This document shows positions 11,465-24,733 of a stretch of DNA of 64,000 nt, piece by piece. Position 1 is the stretch's first letter; each line of letters starts with the position of its first letter. A program made the position numbers and the translations under genes. This stretch comes from Drosophila miranda (Eukaryota > Arthropoda > Insecta > Diptera > Drosophilidae): positions 13,392,001 to 13,456,000 of the forward strand of contig NC_046675.1 in assembly GCF_003369915.1 (NCBI RefSeq). The letters are read 5' to 3'. The notes beneath the pieces were generated by a model. That model was not told the DNA's origin and searched no databases. It saw only the letters and a program-made list of their open reading frames with translations.

Positions 11465-13138
11465 TTTTACAAATTATTAATATCCTTTTTGTGAGAGACA
11501 AGTAAGTACCGTTCGCACCGATCCAACCGATCGCCACCGAAAAACTGTTTGACCTGGTCAAGTGACGGCGACGAGGAAGGTTCTTGGGCACGGGTAGAAA
11601 AAGTACAACTTTGCAGGTTTATCATCAGCTGATGGTGTGCATTAAAAAGCAATTGCTTGATAGTTAAAAGCCCGTTTCAATTGGGTAACAATCCACCCAC
11701 CATACCTATCAATGGTATTCAGATAACGCTTTACTGAAGGAGAGACCTTACCCATGAATGAGTTTACATCATCAGTATTGTTACGTTTCTACGGCTCGTA
11801 TTTTCCGGATTGGGAATATTAAAATAGGGAGTATATGTGTTATTGGATTCGTTGCAATATCTATACCCAAGAAAGTTCTTCCTTTCCGACCTAAATATTC
11901 TACATACATATATTAGTGATATGTGAGATGATTGCAAGGTAGGCGTACACCCATTCTCGAGATCTCACTCCTTCTTTCGTCCCGAAGAATAGCTGTGCAT
12001 CGTCGATGAAAGAGATTGAAGATATAGCACCAAAAGAGATGTGCCGAATACACCCCCTAATCCATATTTAAATAAGCGATTGGCATTTTTAGATCTTGTT
12101 AACATAGCCGAACAAATTTAACTTCAATTGTGATCTTCATCCTTGATCTGATTCAGTTTATGACATTTAATATTGTAATTGTAATTTGTATTTACATAGG
12201 CAAGCTGACATGATCCAGTATTTTCCATTATCGAGGTTTCACTAGCTTGATTAGGAATTTTCTTAATAAACCTAATTAAAACTGTAAAGAAATCATGTAC
12301 GATTATAATTAAAGCGTTAGATAACATACATATATGTATGTATAATCAATAAATGAATGTCATGAAATTCTTATCAAAGAAAGCAATATTGAATACATGT
12401 ATATATAATATATGAATGTTATCATTACCATTGATATAGTTTGTAAGCGTTTCGTTGATGACACCTCACAGTAATGATATAATCATATGCTATACACAGG
12501 ACCGGCTTTAAGGCCCTGGGTGCCAAAAGTCCAGACTTCCAATATCAAAGCGCCTCGTCTCATGTATGTCCTCGGCATCATAACAAATAAAACCGGCCCT
12601 GTCTATATAAATTGATAAAGATTGATTATGATAATGGTGTTCATTGGCCACAACTCCACCAGATAACTACAGACTTTTATAAAGTCGTAATTTGAACATT
12701 ATTTATTAATGATTCATAACCATATAGAACATACCTCACACACACACACACACGATGATGAGGTGTACCTGGTCCCGGAATGACTTAATTGAAGAATAAA
12801 TAAACAATTGATATTCTCTTCGTTACTTTATATTTATTAGAATTATTATTTATAACAATGAATATCAAATTATTGCTTTTGAAACTTTTCCTTTGAGAAT
12901 ACTAGGCACAACTCAGGTGAATACTTGGACCCCGGATGGAATACAAAGCGGAGAATTGGGTACTAGAACGGAGGGAGGGGCACAAAAAACATGGGATGTG
13001 GGAAGAGCACCACAATACTGACAATGTCCGAAAAAAAAACAAAACAAAAACATTCAACAAAACAAATTAAATAAATTGGAAAAACAAAGCTCGGCTAGTT
13101 AATTATTCATGCAGTGGCTTGAACACTTTCTGGTCAGT
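11465..13138. other. AT-rich intergenic region between the two minus-strand V-ATPase genes
   Basis: No coding signal. It contains a short hAT-type MITE at 12497-12601, a CA run near 12735-12753, and the probable 3' UTR of Vha100-2 from about 12830. Several heat-shock-gene-like CTC/GAG-rich words occur near 11950-12030, but no specific element is claimed. Confidence 0.5.
12497..12601. mobile_element. 105-bp hAT-type MITE
   Basis: The element begins CAGGACCGGCTTTA and ends TAAAACCGGCCCTG, so its termini are inverted repeats of about 14 bp with two mismatches. It is flanked by 8-bp near-repeats, GCTATACA at 12489-12496 and TCTATATA at 12602-12609 (6 of 8 identical), the target-site size of hAT transposons. 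The CAGGGCCGG-type terminus is also hAT-like. It has no coding capacity, so it is a non-autonomous element, and the mismatches suggest it is not recent. Confidence 0.75.
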
Positions 13139-15911
13139 TTATTCTTCCTCCTCGCCATCCAGGATGGCCTTGAAGCTGAATGGCTGGAAGGCGTAGCCCA
13201 GACCCTCGTAGAACTTGCTCATGAATTCCACCCAGTGAAGACGCAGGGTGTGCAGGAAAGCGGACAGACCCTCCATCAGGACGAGAATGGCCAGGGTGAA
13301 CAGGCACCAGGCGCCGAAAATGATGTACAGTCCAATGATGCCGCCAACGCCGGACATCTTAAGGCCCAGCGACAACACCATGTTCCACAGCACTTCGGAG
13401 AGTTCTGTAAAATGGTTGGTTATTAGCATTAGATGGCTGTAATAGTATGAAGGTTCTTATAACACTCACGAGCATGGGCCAGGGACAGAGCCCACAGACG
13501 GAGATAGGAGGCCGTGTGCGAGATGGTACTGAGCACATATTCGATGGTGTGGATGGCCTGGTGGATGTAGATCTCGCTCATGGGCTCATCGTCGTGGCTG
13601 TTGCCGCCGCCGCCACTCTCCTCGTTGCCGGAGAAGCCCGTTGGAAGGGGAGTCTCGCCTTCGGCCACCTCCATGTTGCCAGTCAACTGGCCATTGTGTT
13701 TGGACTAAATAAATGCAGAGAAGAAACAGTAAGTAATCACATTAGTGAAAGACATATCATTGTGCACTCACGTGGGCATTGCTCTTGCGAGTGAATTTGA
13801 TGTAGAGCGGCTTGCCCAGCAGCATCCATGGGATGCAAATGAGGCCCATGATGACGAAGGTCTTCTGCACATCAGGCTGAGACTCGAACATAAACTCCTT
13901 GCAGCCCTTCGGAGGCGGCGTGTTCTTGAACAGCATCATGTTGATGAACATGATGAGCACGGAGGGGGCGCATCCGGGAGTATGGGGCTGGAAGTCTGTG
14001 TGGGAGTCGTAGGTGACCCACTTGAAGAACCTACACAGGTTGAAATAACAATTATGTTTTAGGGGATGCTGTGAGTGGGGTTTTTAACGTATAACTCACA
14101 TCATGAACACCATGTAACCGAAGAGCAGCAGAAGGAAAAGGATCTGAGGCACGAACTCCAGGAAGATTGAGGCGTACCGCTTGAAGTGCGTGAAGTTCAC
14201 AACGGACATGCTTACGCCAAACACCATGTGGAGTACACCGAAGATGATCGACAGCTTCATTTTGAAGCTGTTGAGGAAGATGATCTTGTTGTCCGCCAGC
14301 TGCCAGACGGGATCCAGGCCAAAGGGATAGACACCGACAGCGGAGCTGTTGGGCGGCAGCTGCAGGCTCGGATTGGTCAGAACCGTGGTTCTGTTGTAGT
14401 TGTTTACCCATCGCGAACCGAACAGATTCATCGACTTGGAGAACACGTCGTTGTATACGATGCCCGTGTAGACGGCAAACAGACCCATGAGCAGGATGAT
14501 GTAGCGACCGCCGAAGAAGATGTTCCAGATCTCGCCGCCGTTGCGGATGCGGGCAAGCTTGCGCTCGCAGAGCACCATCCAGGCGCCGAAGAGAACCAGG
14601 ATCAGGCCGTGGCCCAGATCGCCGAACATCACGGCGAACAGGAAGGGGAATGTAATGCACGTGTACAGGGCCGGGTTGCACTCGCGGTACGAGGCCACTC
14701 CGTAGGCGTCGATCAGGTTCTGGAAACCGCGCGTGAACTTGTTGGTGCGGTTGAAGGTCGGCGGCTGCTCGTTGGTGTCGATCACGTTGAGGAACGAGGG
14801 AATGGTGCTTCCCACGGCCGCGGAGCCGTCGGAGAGCGCCTTCTGCACGACGGGCAGATCCTTGGTGGGCACCCAGCACTCGCCGATGAGGCACTTCTTG
14901 GTCACATCCATGTTGAACAAGTTCAGAGTGTGGTAGATGGCCTTCATCTTCTTGACCATGATCGACCACGAGGGCAGATTCTTGGACACTGTGGCCAAGA
15001 CACGGCTGCGGTGATCCTCGGTCTGGCTAAGCACCAGCTTCAGATCCTCCAGGCGTGTGCGCACATTCTTCACCATCTCCTCACGCTCGTTGTGCGAGCT
15101 GGGACAGGGGTACAGCGAGGCGTGGAACCCAGTGCACACCTTCTTGATGCGGTTCTTCAGCTGCTCGCCCTGGAAGAAGGCCACAAAGACCGTCTTGTAG
15201 ATGGGATGACCGGTGGCCGGATCGTTCAGAGGCTCATCCAGGTCGGAGCGCTTCAAGAACACATTGCCGCGCGAGATGCGCCACAGCATGCGCTCGAATC
15301 CAAACACACGCTCCCGGTTGATGACACCAGCGACAAAGCCGAGGCGTCCACGATGCTGGGCCGTTGCCTCGTCACCACCGGCACCGCGGTTGCTGGAGTC
15401 CAGGTTGAGCACCTCCTGGTCGGAGAAAAAGCCCTGGGTGTTCTCGAGGACCTTGCGCAGCTCGGTGAGCTCCAGGTAGTTGGACTTCATGTTAACCTCG
15501 TTCTGGGCCAGCTCGATCATCTCGGACTCGGTCTTCTCCAGATGCGCCTCCAGGTCGATGATCTCACGTGGATTGGGCGCCCGCGGGATGTCGTCCTGGA
15601 TGTCGGGCAGCACGATGCCGTCCTTCTTGATCTCCGTCTCGATGTAGCGGATCTTGCGCTCCAGCTCATCGCAGCGCCTCACCTCAGTCACGAACTTGCG
15701 CTGGAAGGCGTTCACATTGACGTTCAGCTGTGGGGCAGGAAGCAGCAGGGGTTAGTCAGGGGTCTGGCAAGGCATTGAGTTAGTCTAAACTTACGTCGCG
15801 GAACTGCACACAGCCGGTTTCTCCCAGCTCAGAGACGGAGGTGTACGCGGCCTCTGGTTGTATAAACATCTGGCAAAGTGCCATTTCCTCACTACGGAAC
15901 ATGTCCCCCAT
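13139..15911 (-). CDS. Vha100-2: V-type proton ATPase 100 kDa subunit a (Vha100-2)
   Basis: Five exons: 15911-15795, 15727-14100, 14030-13772, 13704-13470 and 13404-13139. All phases agree and total 834 residues, the usual length. The protein starts [16 protein letters not shown] and has the large N-terminal cytoplasmic domain (coiled regions, [12 protein letters not shown]), then eight or so membrane segments. The [13 protein letters not shown] helix carries the essential arginine, and the C-terminus is [26 protein letters not shown]. Subunit a forms the proton half-channels of the V0 sector and sets the organelle targeting of the pump. The start sequence distinguishes it from the neural Vha100-1 ([16 protein letters not shown], recalled) and from the MPxWW-type copies elsewhere in the window. 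It has one more intron than those copies, between MVFM(M) and FFKWV. Confidence 0.95.
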
Positions 15912-18900
15912 CTTGGCGACTTCTTACGTTCCCTGCAGAGAGAGGGAGATTGGAGAGGAGAGGCGAGAGATTAGTAAAGCATTCCGTAGACATGCAATTA
16001 AAATAAAGCATACGAATAAGAGAATCGAAGACGTCGCCGCCTGCTCTAGTGACGGGCTGATTCTTTGTCTGCCCCATTTCGGAGGGGGCATACAATAAGC
16101 AGCTGGCCATACAAAATGTAGATGTGGATGGGAATTGGAAAGCGAAGACCCCTCCTATACGTAATAAGCGACGACTGGTATGTTTATGAACATACTTTGT
16201 TGACTTGCTCTGCCGAAGATTCTATTTATTTGTCTTTCTATTCGTTTCCTTTGTTTTATGGAAAGGCAATTACTCTATTTTCAGCTCCAGCTGTCTGCCG
16301 GCACTCTGACTTTGCCGAACGTCATGCGGGAGACCTGAGAATCGAACAAGCTCTAAGCATTTCGCTTGCAAATCTGTTTTCCTTAAGCCCTGACGGAATC
16401 TTGGCACAAATGGCGACGTGGAGTCACGTTCTAAATCAATTATAGCCCAAGAACCACGTAACTCACAATACCATAGGTAGTACGAAAATGTACCAGACTT
16501 TCGGTCTTACGAGTAGTTTGAAGGACAGGTACACAGCCCAAAAAAGTTGTGTGTTGTTAGAAAGGAACCGATGCTTTCAATACCCTAAGATATCAATAGT
16601 TCCTATGGCAGTTGTAAGACATTTTGATCCCATTTCGGTATACAAAGCCCTTCTTTATCAAAAGCTTTGCTCTGGACATGAGGGACCAACGTTTAACCGA
16701 AATACTTGCTACAATTCAGATTGAAACCCGTTATAGAATGGTCACCAAAAACCATGTGGATAAGGATATAATATGGAATTTATATTTCATCTAATATAAA
16801 TTACACATACATATGTATAAGTACACGAATTCGCGTTCCAGATCGTAGAAACGACTAATTTATGAGCAATAATTTAGATTATGGAACTTGCTTCTAAAAT
16901 TCTTTGTTTATTGAGGCCTAGCCTCGCAGACCGCGCCATTACGTGCATATGTATGTTTCTGTAACTAATTTAGAACTAATTTAGGTCAGAACTTATTATC
17001 TACCCCGATCTTGACCCTAAAATTTCATATATTCACATGTGTATGAAGCTCTACAAGGTCAAATTGGTATATTGCATCGTATATTTCGTAGCAATCTGCT
17101 GCTTCAGTTATTTGAAGAGCCGGTGCAATATTGTTTACAGCCCAAGAAAACAATTCTTATCGCTTTGTTGGCTCCAAATGCAGTCACCGCCCCAGCCCAC
17201 CCATACACCCACTTGCGAGACAGCTGCGGCACGTAAAACCCACTGAAAATATGCGGGAGATCTGAACATGTTGCCCAAATGACTGATAATTACAATAGTC
17301 GTTTAATCAAGAGCTGCCAGACCATATGTAAACACTACAGTTGAGTAGAGTTCTCTCAAAATCGGTGGAACTCGGATAATGCAAGTAATTAATGTTTCTG
17401 ATTTGATTAGGTCGAAACAACAGTGACGCCCTGGGGGTTGGGCTGGGGTCGGGTCCCGGTCCCGGTCCCGGTCCTGGTGCTAGTCCCGAGCAGGGCGACA
17501 GCTTTTGGACAAAGTGTATACACAGACATCAAGGTTTTCTGTGACATCATCGGTCCAAGCAGTCAACGACACGGAGACGTCAAAGTCGACGCTGACGCCG
17601 CACATTATCGAGCATTAATGGGCCCCGGACCCAGGATAGAATTAGCTTTTGCTTTTTTGCGGTAGATAAAACGTACGATGATGTACTACAATATATAGAG
17701 AAACGGTGCTCGAATAATTTGTAAATTTACCACGGACATAATGGGCAGCAGCACCCTAGAATGGGCGATGACTCCTTGGCCAGCCGCCAGAAAAAGAATG
17801 TGTAAAACTTGCCCACAGAGGAGGGGCTGCATTGGAACCAAAACCAGCCAAAACTAGCACGAGAACCTGCTCGGTGGTTTCCATCGATCAATCACGTGGC
17901 AGACTTCTGAGGCAGCCGGCAGTCAGACAGTAGCCGGTTCATATTTCCGCGCGAACTGTGGATATCAAGTGCTCCACCCAATCCACCCAATCCACTCGCT
18001 GCTACTGTCGCCCCTTTCGCCTGTTGCTGCTGATGCTTGCTGTTTTTGACATTGCCATGCCGGCACATGTATCTTGAGAACGGTTTATCAGCCAAACACT
18101 TGAAACTCAGCCGCAGTATACAGTCATGCTTAGACCAATGATAGTTGCTTGTTTGATAGCTCTGTTCAGCTTTTCGTACTGTCCAAGGCGACACTCATTG
18201 ATAGCAATGATATGAATATTCCATTTCCAACAGCTCTAGTTAATTATTTATAATGCACATACGAATATGGGCTATTGATGTTCATTTTTTATGGCCTTAT
18301 AAATGACCGATTGGCGTGTGCCCGTACAGAAGCGGTGGGAAAATCCGTATAGACTAACAGACTAACCAATATGCCGCGGATCCCAGTTAAATTTACAATG
18401 CCCTAGGGAGCCAGCAGAAAGGCAGGGAACTTCGAGCCATTCAATTAGTTTATAACCTTCATAAATTTAATGGAACAAAAACTGGAATGTAGAATTTGGC
18501 TTTGACCCGTTGGAGGTATCAGAATGAAAGATATTTGTTTTGTTTGCGATGGACGTATAAAGATTGCGGCTTCGATTTCACAGAATCTCTAGTAAATTTT
18601 AATTGTATTTTTCCTGTTTTCGCAATGTGTAACAGCAAACCTTGAAATATTTATGTATTCCTGGAAGAGATCACTCTTGGCGACTCAAGTTTATCATAGT
18701 TTGAAAGAGGTTTGCGTGGCACTCCCTTAGCTCGGACACGAACCTATACAGTGGCAACCATTGTTGTTAATTCAGTGATAATGATATCACGCTATAAGCA
18801 TGACTATGAGTGTACATAAGTACATACAACAAATTCCTCACAACCACACACTGTCTGATGTATGTACATATGTACATAAATACATTTAATGAAATTATGA

Positions 18901-21525
18901 AAACCCCCGATGTTTTTCCTTTTCAAAACCAATTAATGAAATGTGGCATTCGCGTTCAATTGAAACTCGCCTCGCAAACGTGGTGGAGCGCACTCTCGTT
19001 AATAATACAAATAATTTCCAATTGCCGAACACACGCACAGCACAGCACGGACCAAGGCGCGGGCCCAGAGCACTACGAGTAACTGTAAAACCAGTTCAAC
19101 TTCAAAACAGCAATCGAATGCGACGTTGCTTTTGGCGTTAGCTTTTCGCTGGTCATTTTCGTGATGTTTGTGCGTGTGTGTGTGGGTGTGTTGGTGTTGG
19201 TGTGGGGTGGTATACAAATGTAGGTGTCGAGTGCTTTTCCCTATGTTGTAGTTGTTGGTCCTGCATACACACGCAAGACGTGGGGAAGAGCGAGCCTTAA
19301 TCACACATCGGCGGTCGGAAGGCAGAGCGCCGTCAACCCCCGTCGTAGTGTACGCCCATGTCTGTGCTGGCACCGTTAATATCGCTACCACTAAAGTTTC
19401 GTTGAGTTTTGTATTCTGTTTTGTTTGTTTCTCTCTCTCTATTTCCCTCTCTTGGTGTTTCTATCGGAGCTCTCTTGGTCTTGAAACGTTTGGGATACGT
19501 TCTATTTGTTGTTCTATTCGAATTACTTCAACTTTTATTGAACAATATTGCTGTGCCCGATTTTATGACAATTTTTTCCCCATTTTCCACTACGCTTTGT
19601 CATTCCCGTGGTGTTGCGGCAATTAACAGGCGATCGTACAAGGCAGACAGCCAGGCCAGACCCCAGACCCCAGGCCCCAGACCAGGCCTGGCACACACTC
19701 ATCTCATCGTTTATTAACGACAATTGTCGATACAGCAATTGACTTTCCTCAAAGTGCTTCAGCCCCAGCTCCAGAGCCCTCTGACCAGTGACGAGCTTTT
19801 GCGAATGATAAGCAAAGGGTGAATTGGCAAAGGCTTTGGAACCCCCCCATTCAGCACGATTCCGAGTGCAGTGCTCCGCCCATTCGCTGATAAGCACGCT
19901 GAAGTTACGCAATTGGAGATCTGCTACTCGAGTGCCTTAATTCCCCAGACGCCGTTTACTAAATGCTTGAAAATATAGGCTTTCTAGATTTCTCGACCAG
20001 TTCAGATTTTCCCCATTCATAAACAGCTGCATGGACGGCGGCTAATCAGCCAGTTTGATTGATTGATCGGAGTGCTTGTGGAAACGAGATCATAAATCAT
20101 AATTAAAAGGAATTTATTGATCGGAATTATTGCTTTTGAGTACTACTTGAGTGCTATTTAAGTTCAAGGAAGTTTTACGTTCTGTGGAAGATTTCTCCAC
20201 TGAACACTGCAGAACGACAGCAGATCACATGATACGCGATTGCATAAAACTCAAAACTCGACTCTCCGTAACGCCTCTGGAGCGGCGAGCATGACCCACC
20301 CATACACACACAGACACACACGCAAAATAACACTCACACTCGTGCAGCGGCCCTGACGTCTGTGCGTAACGGAGAGATACTCGCGGCCAGAGACAGAGAC
20401 AAAGCTATGGTAGCAGGTATCTCTGGCTCTGGGCAGGTGGGAGCGGCACAGCGTTTACACAATGGGTCCCATGACAGGCGCTCCCACTCCCGCCTAGCAG
20501 CAGCCACTAGTATATCACGTGCCGGGGGCCTTGCAATGGAGAAAATGCAGTAAATTTCCATGAAAACTGCCCGATTTCTGCGGGCACGTGCTTGGCTTGG
20601 CTTGGACTCTGTTCTTCCTTTTTTACCCCCAACGAGACACACGCACACACACAGAGGGAAGCACTCTCCATGCAGTAGCACTTTCTTTCCAAGTCAAGAT
20701 CACCTTGAACTCGATCGCAAATAATATTGGCCTGTCTGGCACTACATTGTTTGAATATTGTTTGTGCTCTCTGGTTTTTGATTCGCTTACCTTCACAGCT
20801 CCGAAAATTGTTTTAATGCCAAAGACACCAGAGTCCCCAGAGTATGTGAGATAAATTTAGAACTTGTTTTTGCCCCGCCTGAGTATGTTGCCGATCACAC
20901 GAATCACAAACCACGTCTGGTCAAGTGCCAGCGTTTTCTTGCTTTTAAATTTGGCATTCGGAGAAGCAAGTAAGCGAGATATAGCGCGGGCACGGCACTC
21001 TCTGTTTGTCTAGCTCTCTCTCACGTAGCGGGCTCTCTTTCCCTCGCATGCTCACTATGTACGATCAGCGTTGTCTGTTATCAGAAATCGGAATACAAAA
21101 GTCAGAATGTTCGAAAGTTACATACATACTTAAATGTACATAAGTACGTCCGCATAGTGTAGACATTATCAATTAAAATTAATAACGCTTCAAGAACTAA
21201 TTCCCGTGTCTAGATAAGAGCCTTTGATATTGATAGTTTTTTGTTTTGGTTTTGTCAGCCTTATAAATCGCCCCCGTTACGCGCCTTGGCAACCAACTTA
21301 TGAACATATGTGTGTGGTTGTACAAGAAAACGTAACCACATAATTTTCTGCTGCATTATTTTGCATTACAAAAATTTTAATAATTTTTAAACGAACACGG
21401 AATGTTTTTTAGTTCATGGGAGATCTTGCATCAAATTCTTTTGGTACGTTTTCGTTGTATACTGTATATATGTATATCCTAAAGACGTTACACTCGAATG
21501 TATCTACCCCATATCGGAGATCTCT
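15912..21525. other. 5.6-kb gene-free stretch upstream of Vha100-2
   Basis: No ORF here has splice sites, codon bias or recognisable similarity. It probably contains untranslated leader exons and enhancers of Vha100-2 (transcribed leftward) and, at its right end, the upstream region of the Vti1b-like gene. Visible items are a GGTCCC hexamer array at about 17453-17484, GT-rich tracts near 19160-19215, CA tracts near 20300 and 20640, and GA/CT-rich words around 20990-21050. Nothing else can be supported. Confidence 0.4.
17453..17484. repeat. GGTCCC hexamer tandem array
   Basis: About five head-to-tail copies of the hexamer GGTCCC (as GGTCCCGGTCCCGGTCCCGG and degenerate flanks) sit in an otherwise ordinary intergenic region. 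A short GC-rich minisatellite with no assigned function. Confidence 0.7.
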
Positions 21526-21657
21526 TTCCAGCAAGACGGTAACCAAAAGCACAATAGCCCAGATCTAAATCCCATTGAAAATCTATGGGCTCTGCTTAAA
21601 AAAGATTGGCAAAGTACGAGTCCGCACCAAAAGCGCAGGGCATTAGACAAAATATAA
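21526..21657 (+). mobile_element. Tc1/mariner transposase remnant
   Basis: A 44-codon open stretch reads FQQDGNQKH, then directly SPDLNPIENLWALLKKDW. These are the catalytic-core motifs of Tc1-family transposases (second aspartate in QQD, third in SPDLNPIENLW). The 30 or so residues that normally separate them are missing, and the frame ends soon after. No terminal inverted repeats were recognised around it. A small, old, internally deleted DNA-transposon fragment. Confidence 0.8.
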
Positions 21658-22101
21658 AAAAAAGGTATTCATTTAACAAATTTCAGACTTACAAAAGTTA
21701 AATTTGAATATTTAATTATTTGATATTTAAAAAAGCAAATTTTTTTCTTGAGAGCAGTAAAATCCGAGTCTTTATAGCTTTGACTGTCTGTCCGTCTGTC
21801 CCTCTTATTTGAAGCCTCGCTTTCAGAGACTATAATAGCTTCAGCTTGAACACAGATGGAACAAATTTCTGTTCTGTTTATTTTCAAAAAATAACGAGCG
21901 GTTACGTTCTGATCCGCAGCCACAAAAAGCCAACATCTGCAATGAAACATCAGCGTCGAATTCGGTGCCACCATAGACCGAACGCGTTACTGCCTTTTTG
22001 AAACGCGCTAGTGGGTTTTCCGAGTATTGCCACCAACGGTCCTACCCGTCCTTTGTTTTGGTTTTTTTGCTGCTTAAAACGCATTTAATTTGTCAAAAAA
22101 C

Positions 22102-22538
22102 ATGTCATACGCCGGCTACAGCCAGCTGCCCAGCGGCAGCGACCACGAACAGCGCCAGCAGCAGCTGGCTGCGAACACTTACGATATCCTGCAGCGAACG
22201 GGCGACAGCATTCAGCGCTCCAACCAGATTGCAATAGACACTGAGAATATGGGGGCGGAGGTCAGTGCAAAAAAATATGTTCAATGAGTTCCCTGCAATT
22301 TAGATACTGCTCAATGCTACATCTACAGGTGCTCGGCGAGCTGGGAGAGCAACGCGAGTCTTTGCTCCGCACCACGCGTCGCCTGGAAGATGCCGACCAG
22401 GATCTGTCCAAGTCGCGCGTCATCATTCGCAAGCTCGGCCGCGAAGTCCTGTACAACAAGATTATACTGATACTTATAATCGTATTGGAGTTGGGCATAC
22501 TCATTGGCCTGCTGGTGCTCAAGTTCGCCCACCTGTGA
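22102..22538 (+). CDS. Vti1b: Vti1b-like SNARE, short form
   Basis: Two exons, 22102-22260 and 22329-22538, join in phase 0 and give 122 residues. The protein is a Qb-SNARE motif followed by a C-terminal anchor: LGELGEQRESLLRTTRRLEDADQDLSKSR resembles the end of Vti1b (ELGEQRDQLERTKSRL..LSKSR in human, from memory), then IILILIIVLELGILIGLLVL spans the membrane. Vti1b acts in late-endosome and lysosome fusion. The fly protein is about half the length of human Vti1b (232 residues) because the Habc-type three-helix domain is absent; only a 25-residue Q-rich leader (MSYAGYSQLPSG) precedes the SNARE region. The start is the first ATG after the promoter region, and no upstream exon with a helical domain was found. 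It is convergent with the WDR37 gene. Confidence 0.85.
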
Positions 22539-23103
22539 GAGCCACTGGAAGCAGCACCTTGTTTTTATTCCAAAGTTATAATGTACCCGGCGATTAATTC
22601 GGGCATTTGATTACGTTTATTTGAATTGTTCTACCTGTAACATCAACGTTAAGCCCATGCCTTAGACACATATTAGAGTAAGTTACATTTCGCATTATGA
22701 TAATAAACACAGATAATATAGTTGGAAGTTCTCCGCCCCGCTCCCATATCCCAGTCCAGTCCAGTCCCATCTCTGCTTTACATCCGGGGTTTACAGGAAC
22801 TATGATAATTCGAATATGTATGTATGTATAATAACCACGACTATTTGGCATAAAAGCAAAGTTAGTTACACTCAGAGGGCGACAAATTTGCATGCGACTC
22901 TAAAACACTTAGAACAATGTTTGTATGTATAATACTGGATCTATGATTATGGTTACACATAAGAACGAGCCCCGAATCTAGATCTAGACAACTAAGCGCG
23001 GATGATTTGTTCGAGAGATATTCGGGTTCTTAAAGCGGTTATTTTAGATCATAGTTTTCTCTTCTTTGGGCCGTATGACTGCGGCTCAATGTTTGAGTCA
23101 TTT
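22539..23103. other. Shared 3' region of convergent genes
   Basis: Between the stop codons of the Vti1b-like (+) and WDR37 (-) genes. It must hold both 3' UTRs; no coding signal seen. Confidence 0.6.
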
Positions 23104-24733
23104 TCAGTTGTCCTTCGGCAGCACGATGGACCAGCCGAAGACGCGCCGATCGAAACCGCACGAGAACAAATCACAATTCAGCAGTGGCTCCTCTGCCCAG
23201 ACCACCGACGACACCATGCGTCGATGCCCCTGGCGGCTGGTGCGCGGCAATCGGGCCACGCGCTGTCCATTCAAATCGAACAGGCGAATCTGGCGGTTGT
23301 CGTGGGGTATTGCGATGATTCCTCCGGTGGAAACGGCCAGGCGGTTGACGGACGAGTCGGTGCGTATGGTGGCCAAGGCCGAGCGCATGTTGCGCAGCTC
23401 CCAAACCTTGACGGTGCGATCGTCGGATCCGGAGACCACCTTATCGTCCCGAGCAAAGACGCTGGATGTGACGGTCTCTGTGTGTCCCTGGAAGACGGAG
23501 ACTGCTGGTATGGGATCCCTGAAATCCCACAAACGAAATGTAGTATCGCGCGAGGCGGTCACCACCAGGCGCTGGGTGGGATGAGCCGAGACGTGAGTGA
23601 GCTCGTGATCGTGTCCCGTCAATGGCTGTAGTGCCTGACTCGTCTCCACGTCCCACAATATAGCGGTGCGGTCCCAGCTGCCGGTGATGATCTGATCCAT
23701 GCTGGACAGCCAGTCTGCAGCCACCACCACGGAAAGGTGACCACCCGGGCCGGTAAACTCGCAGAGTGGAGTGCGTAAGGTGTCGACGCGATCTCGGTCC
23801 TCAACCTGCTCATCGCTATCGTCGAGTTCCTCCTCGGACGAGTGGCCCTTTCTGTTGAAAAAAAAAACAGAAGGAAAGGATGATGTCAACGTTCCACACG
23901 TACTTGTCGATCACTCACTTGGGCACCTCCCAATTGACGGCCGCTTGCCAAATGTGAGCTGTTCCATCGCCACTTCCAGTCAACACGAGGTCCCGATTCT
24001 GATTGAATTTGATGGAGTTCACGGACCCGGCGTGCCCCTGATACTGCAGCAGGCAACGGGCGCTCTCTATTCCCCAAATACAGGCTGTGTGATCGGCCGA
24101 GGCCGTGCCAATGATGGGTTGACCCGCTTTGGCAGCCACCTGCCAGATTCCGTCCTTGTGACCACCAAACTCCCGTACCACCGAGCTGACGACCGTCTGC
24201 GCCTTGAAGCTGGAGACAATGCGACTGGTCTGGGCTTTAATTTTGTTGCTCGCCTTTACCTTGCTGCCACCAGTGGCACTGCTAAGTTTCGCCTTGAGGC
24301 TCTTGTGTGTGCTGGAGGCGGCCGCCAGAAAGCTGGCACCAACCTCGTCTGCTTGTGTGCTCGTCGAGGGTGTGGCGGCGGTGACCGAAGAGCCACCAGT
24401 TGCGAGGGCGGGAGTGACTGTGCCTGCTGCAAAGCGCTCACGTTCGCGTGGCTCGTGCGAGGTCAGCGATTCTTTGTTGCTGGTGGCGTTCTCAAGTTTC
24501 TCTTGCACTGCAACAAAGGCGGAGTTCCTTTGGGTTATTGACTGGGTTCAGTTTTGCAATTACAATTACTCACAGTTCAGATTCTCCAAATAGAGCTGCT
24601 CGAACTCCTTTTCTATCTGCGAGAACAGGTAATGGAGGCGAGTTCGGTACGGGGCATCCTCGGGTATGTTGGCCATGTCTTCGGTGAGGCTCGTAAGTCG
24701 GGCCGCGCGTGCCTTTGTTGCTGTTGCTTTCAT
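23104..24733 (-). CDS. WDR37: WD-repeat protein 37 orthologue
   Basis: Exons 24733-24574, 24507-23919 and 23851-23104 fit in phase and give 498 residues, close to human WDR37 (494). An in-frame ATG at 24784 would add 17 residues. The N-terminal segment [23 protein letters not shown] matches the family's conserved N-terminal helix. At least six WD40 repeats follow (ACIWGIE, AHIWQAA, AILWDVE, FRLWDFR, VKVWELR, IRLFDLN). A low-complexity Ser/Ala/Thr linker and an acidic [12 protein letters not shown] insertion lie between repeats. WDR37 partners PACS proteins in ER/Golgi calcium handling and traffic (family knowledge). It is CG12333 in melanogaster, from memory. Its 5' end is divergent from cyclin Q. 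Confidence 0.93.

Noticed and set aside
14186-15778. 530-codon plus-strand ORF over Vha100-2
   Set aside because: Antisense of a GC-rich conserved exon; composition is Val/His/Gln-rich shadow sequence with no domain.
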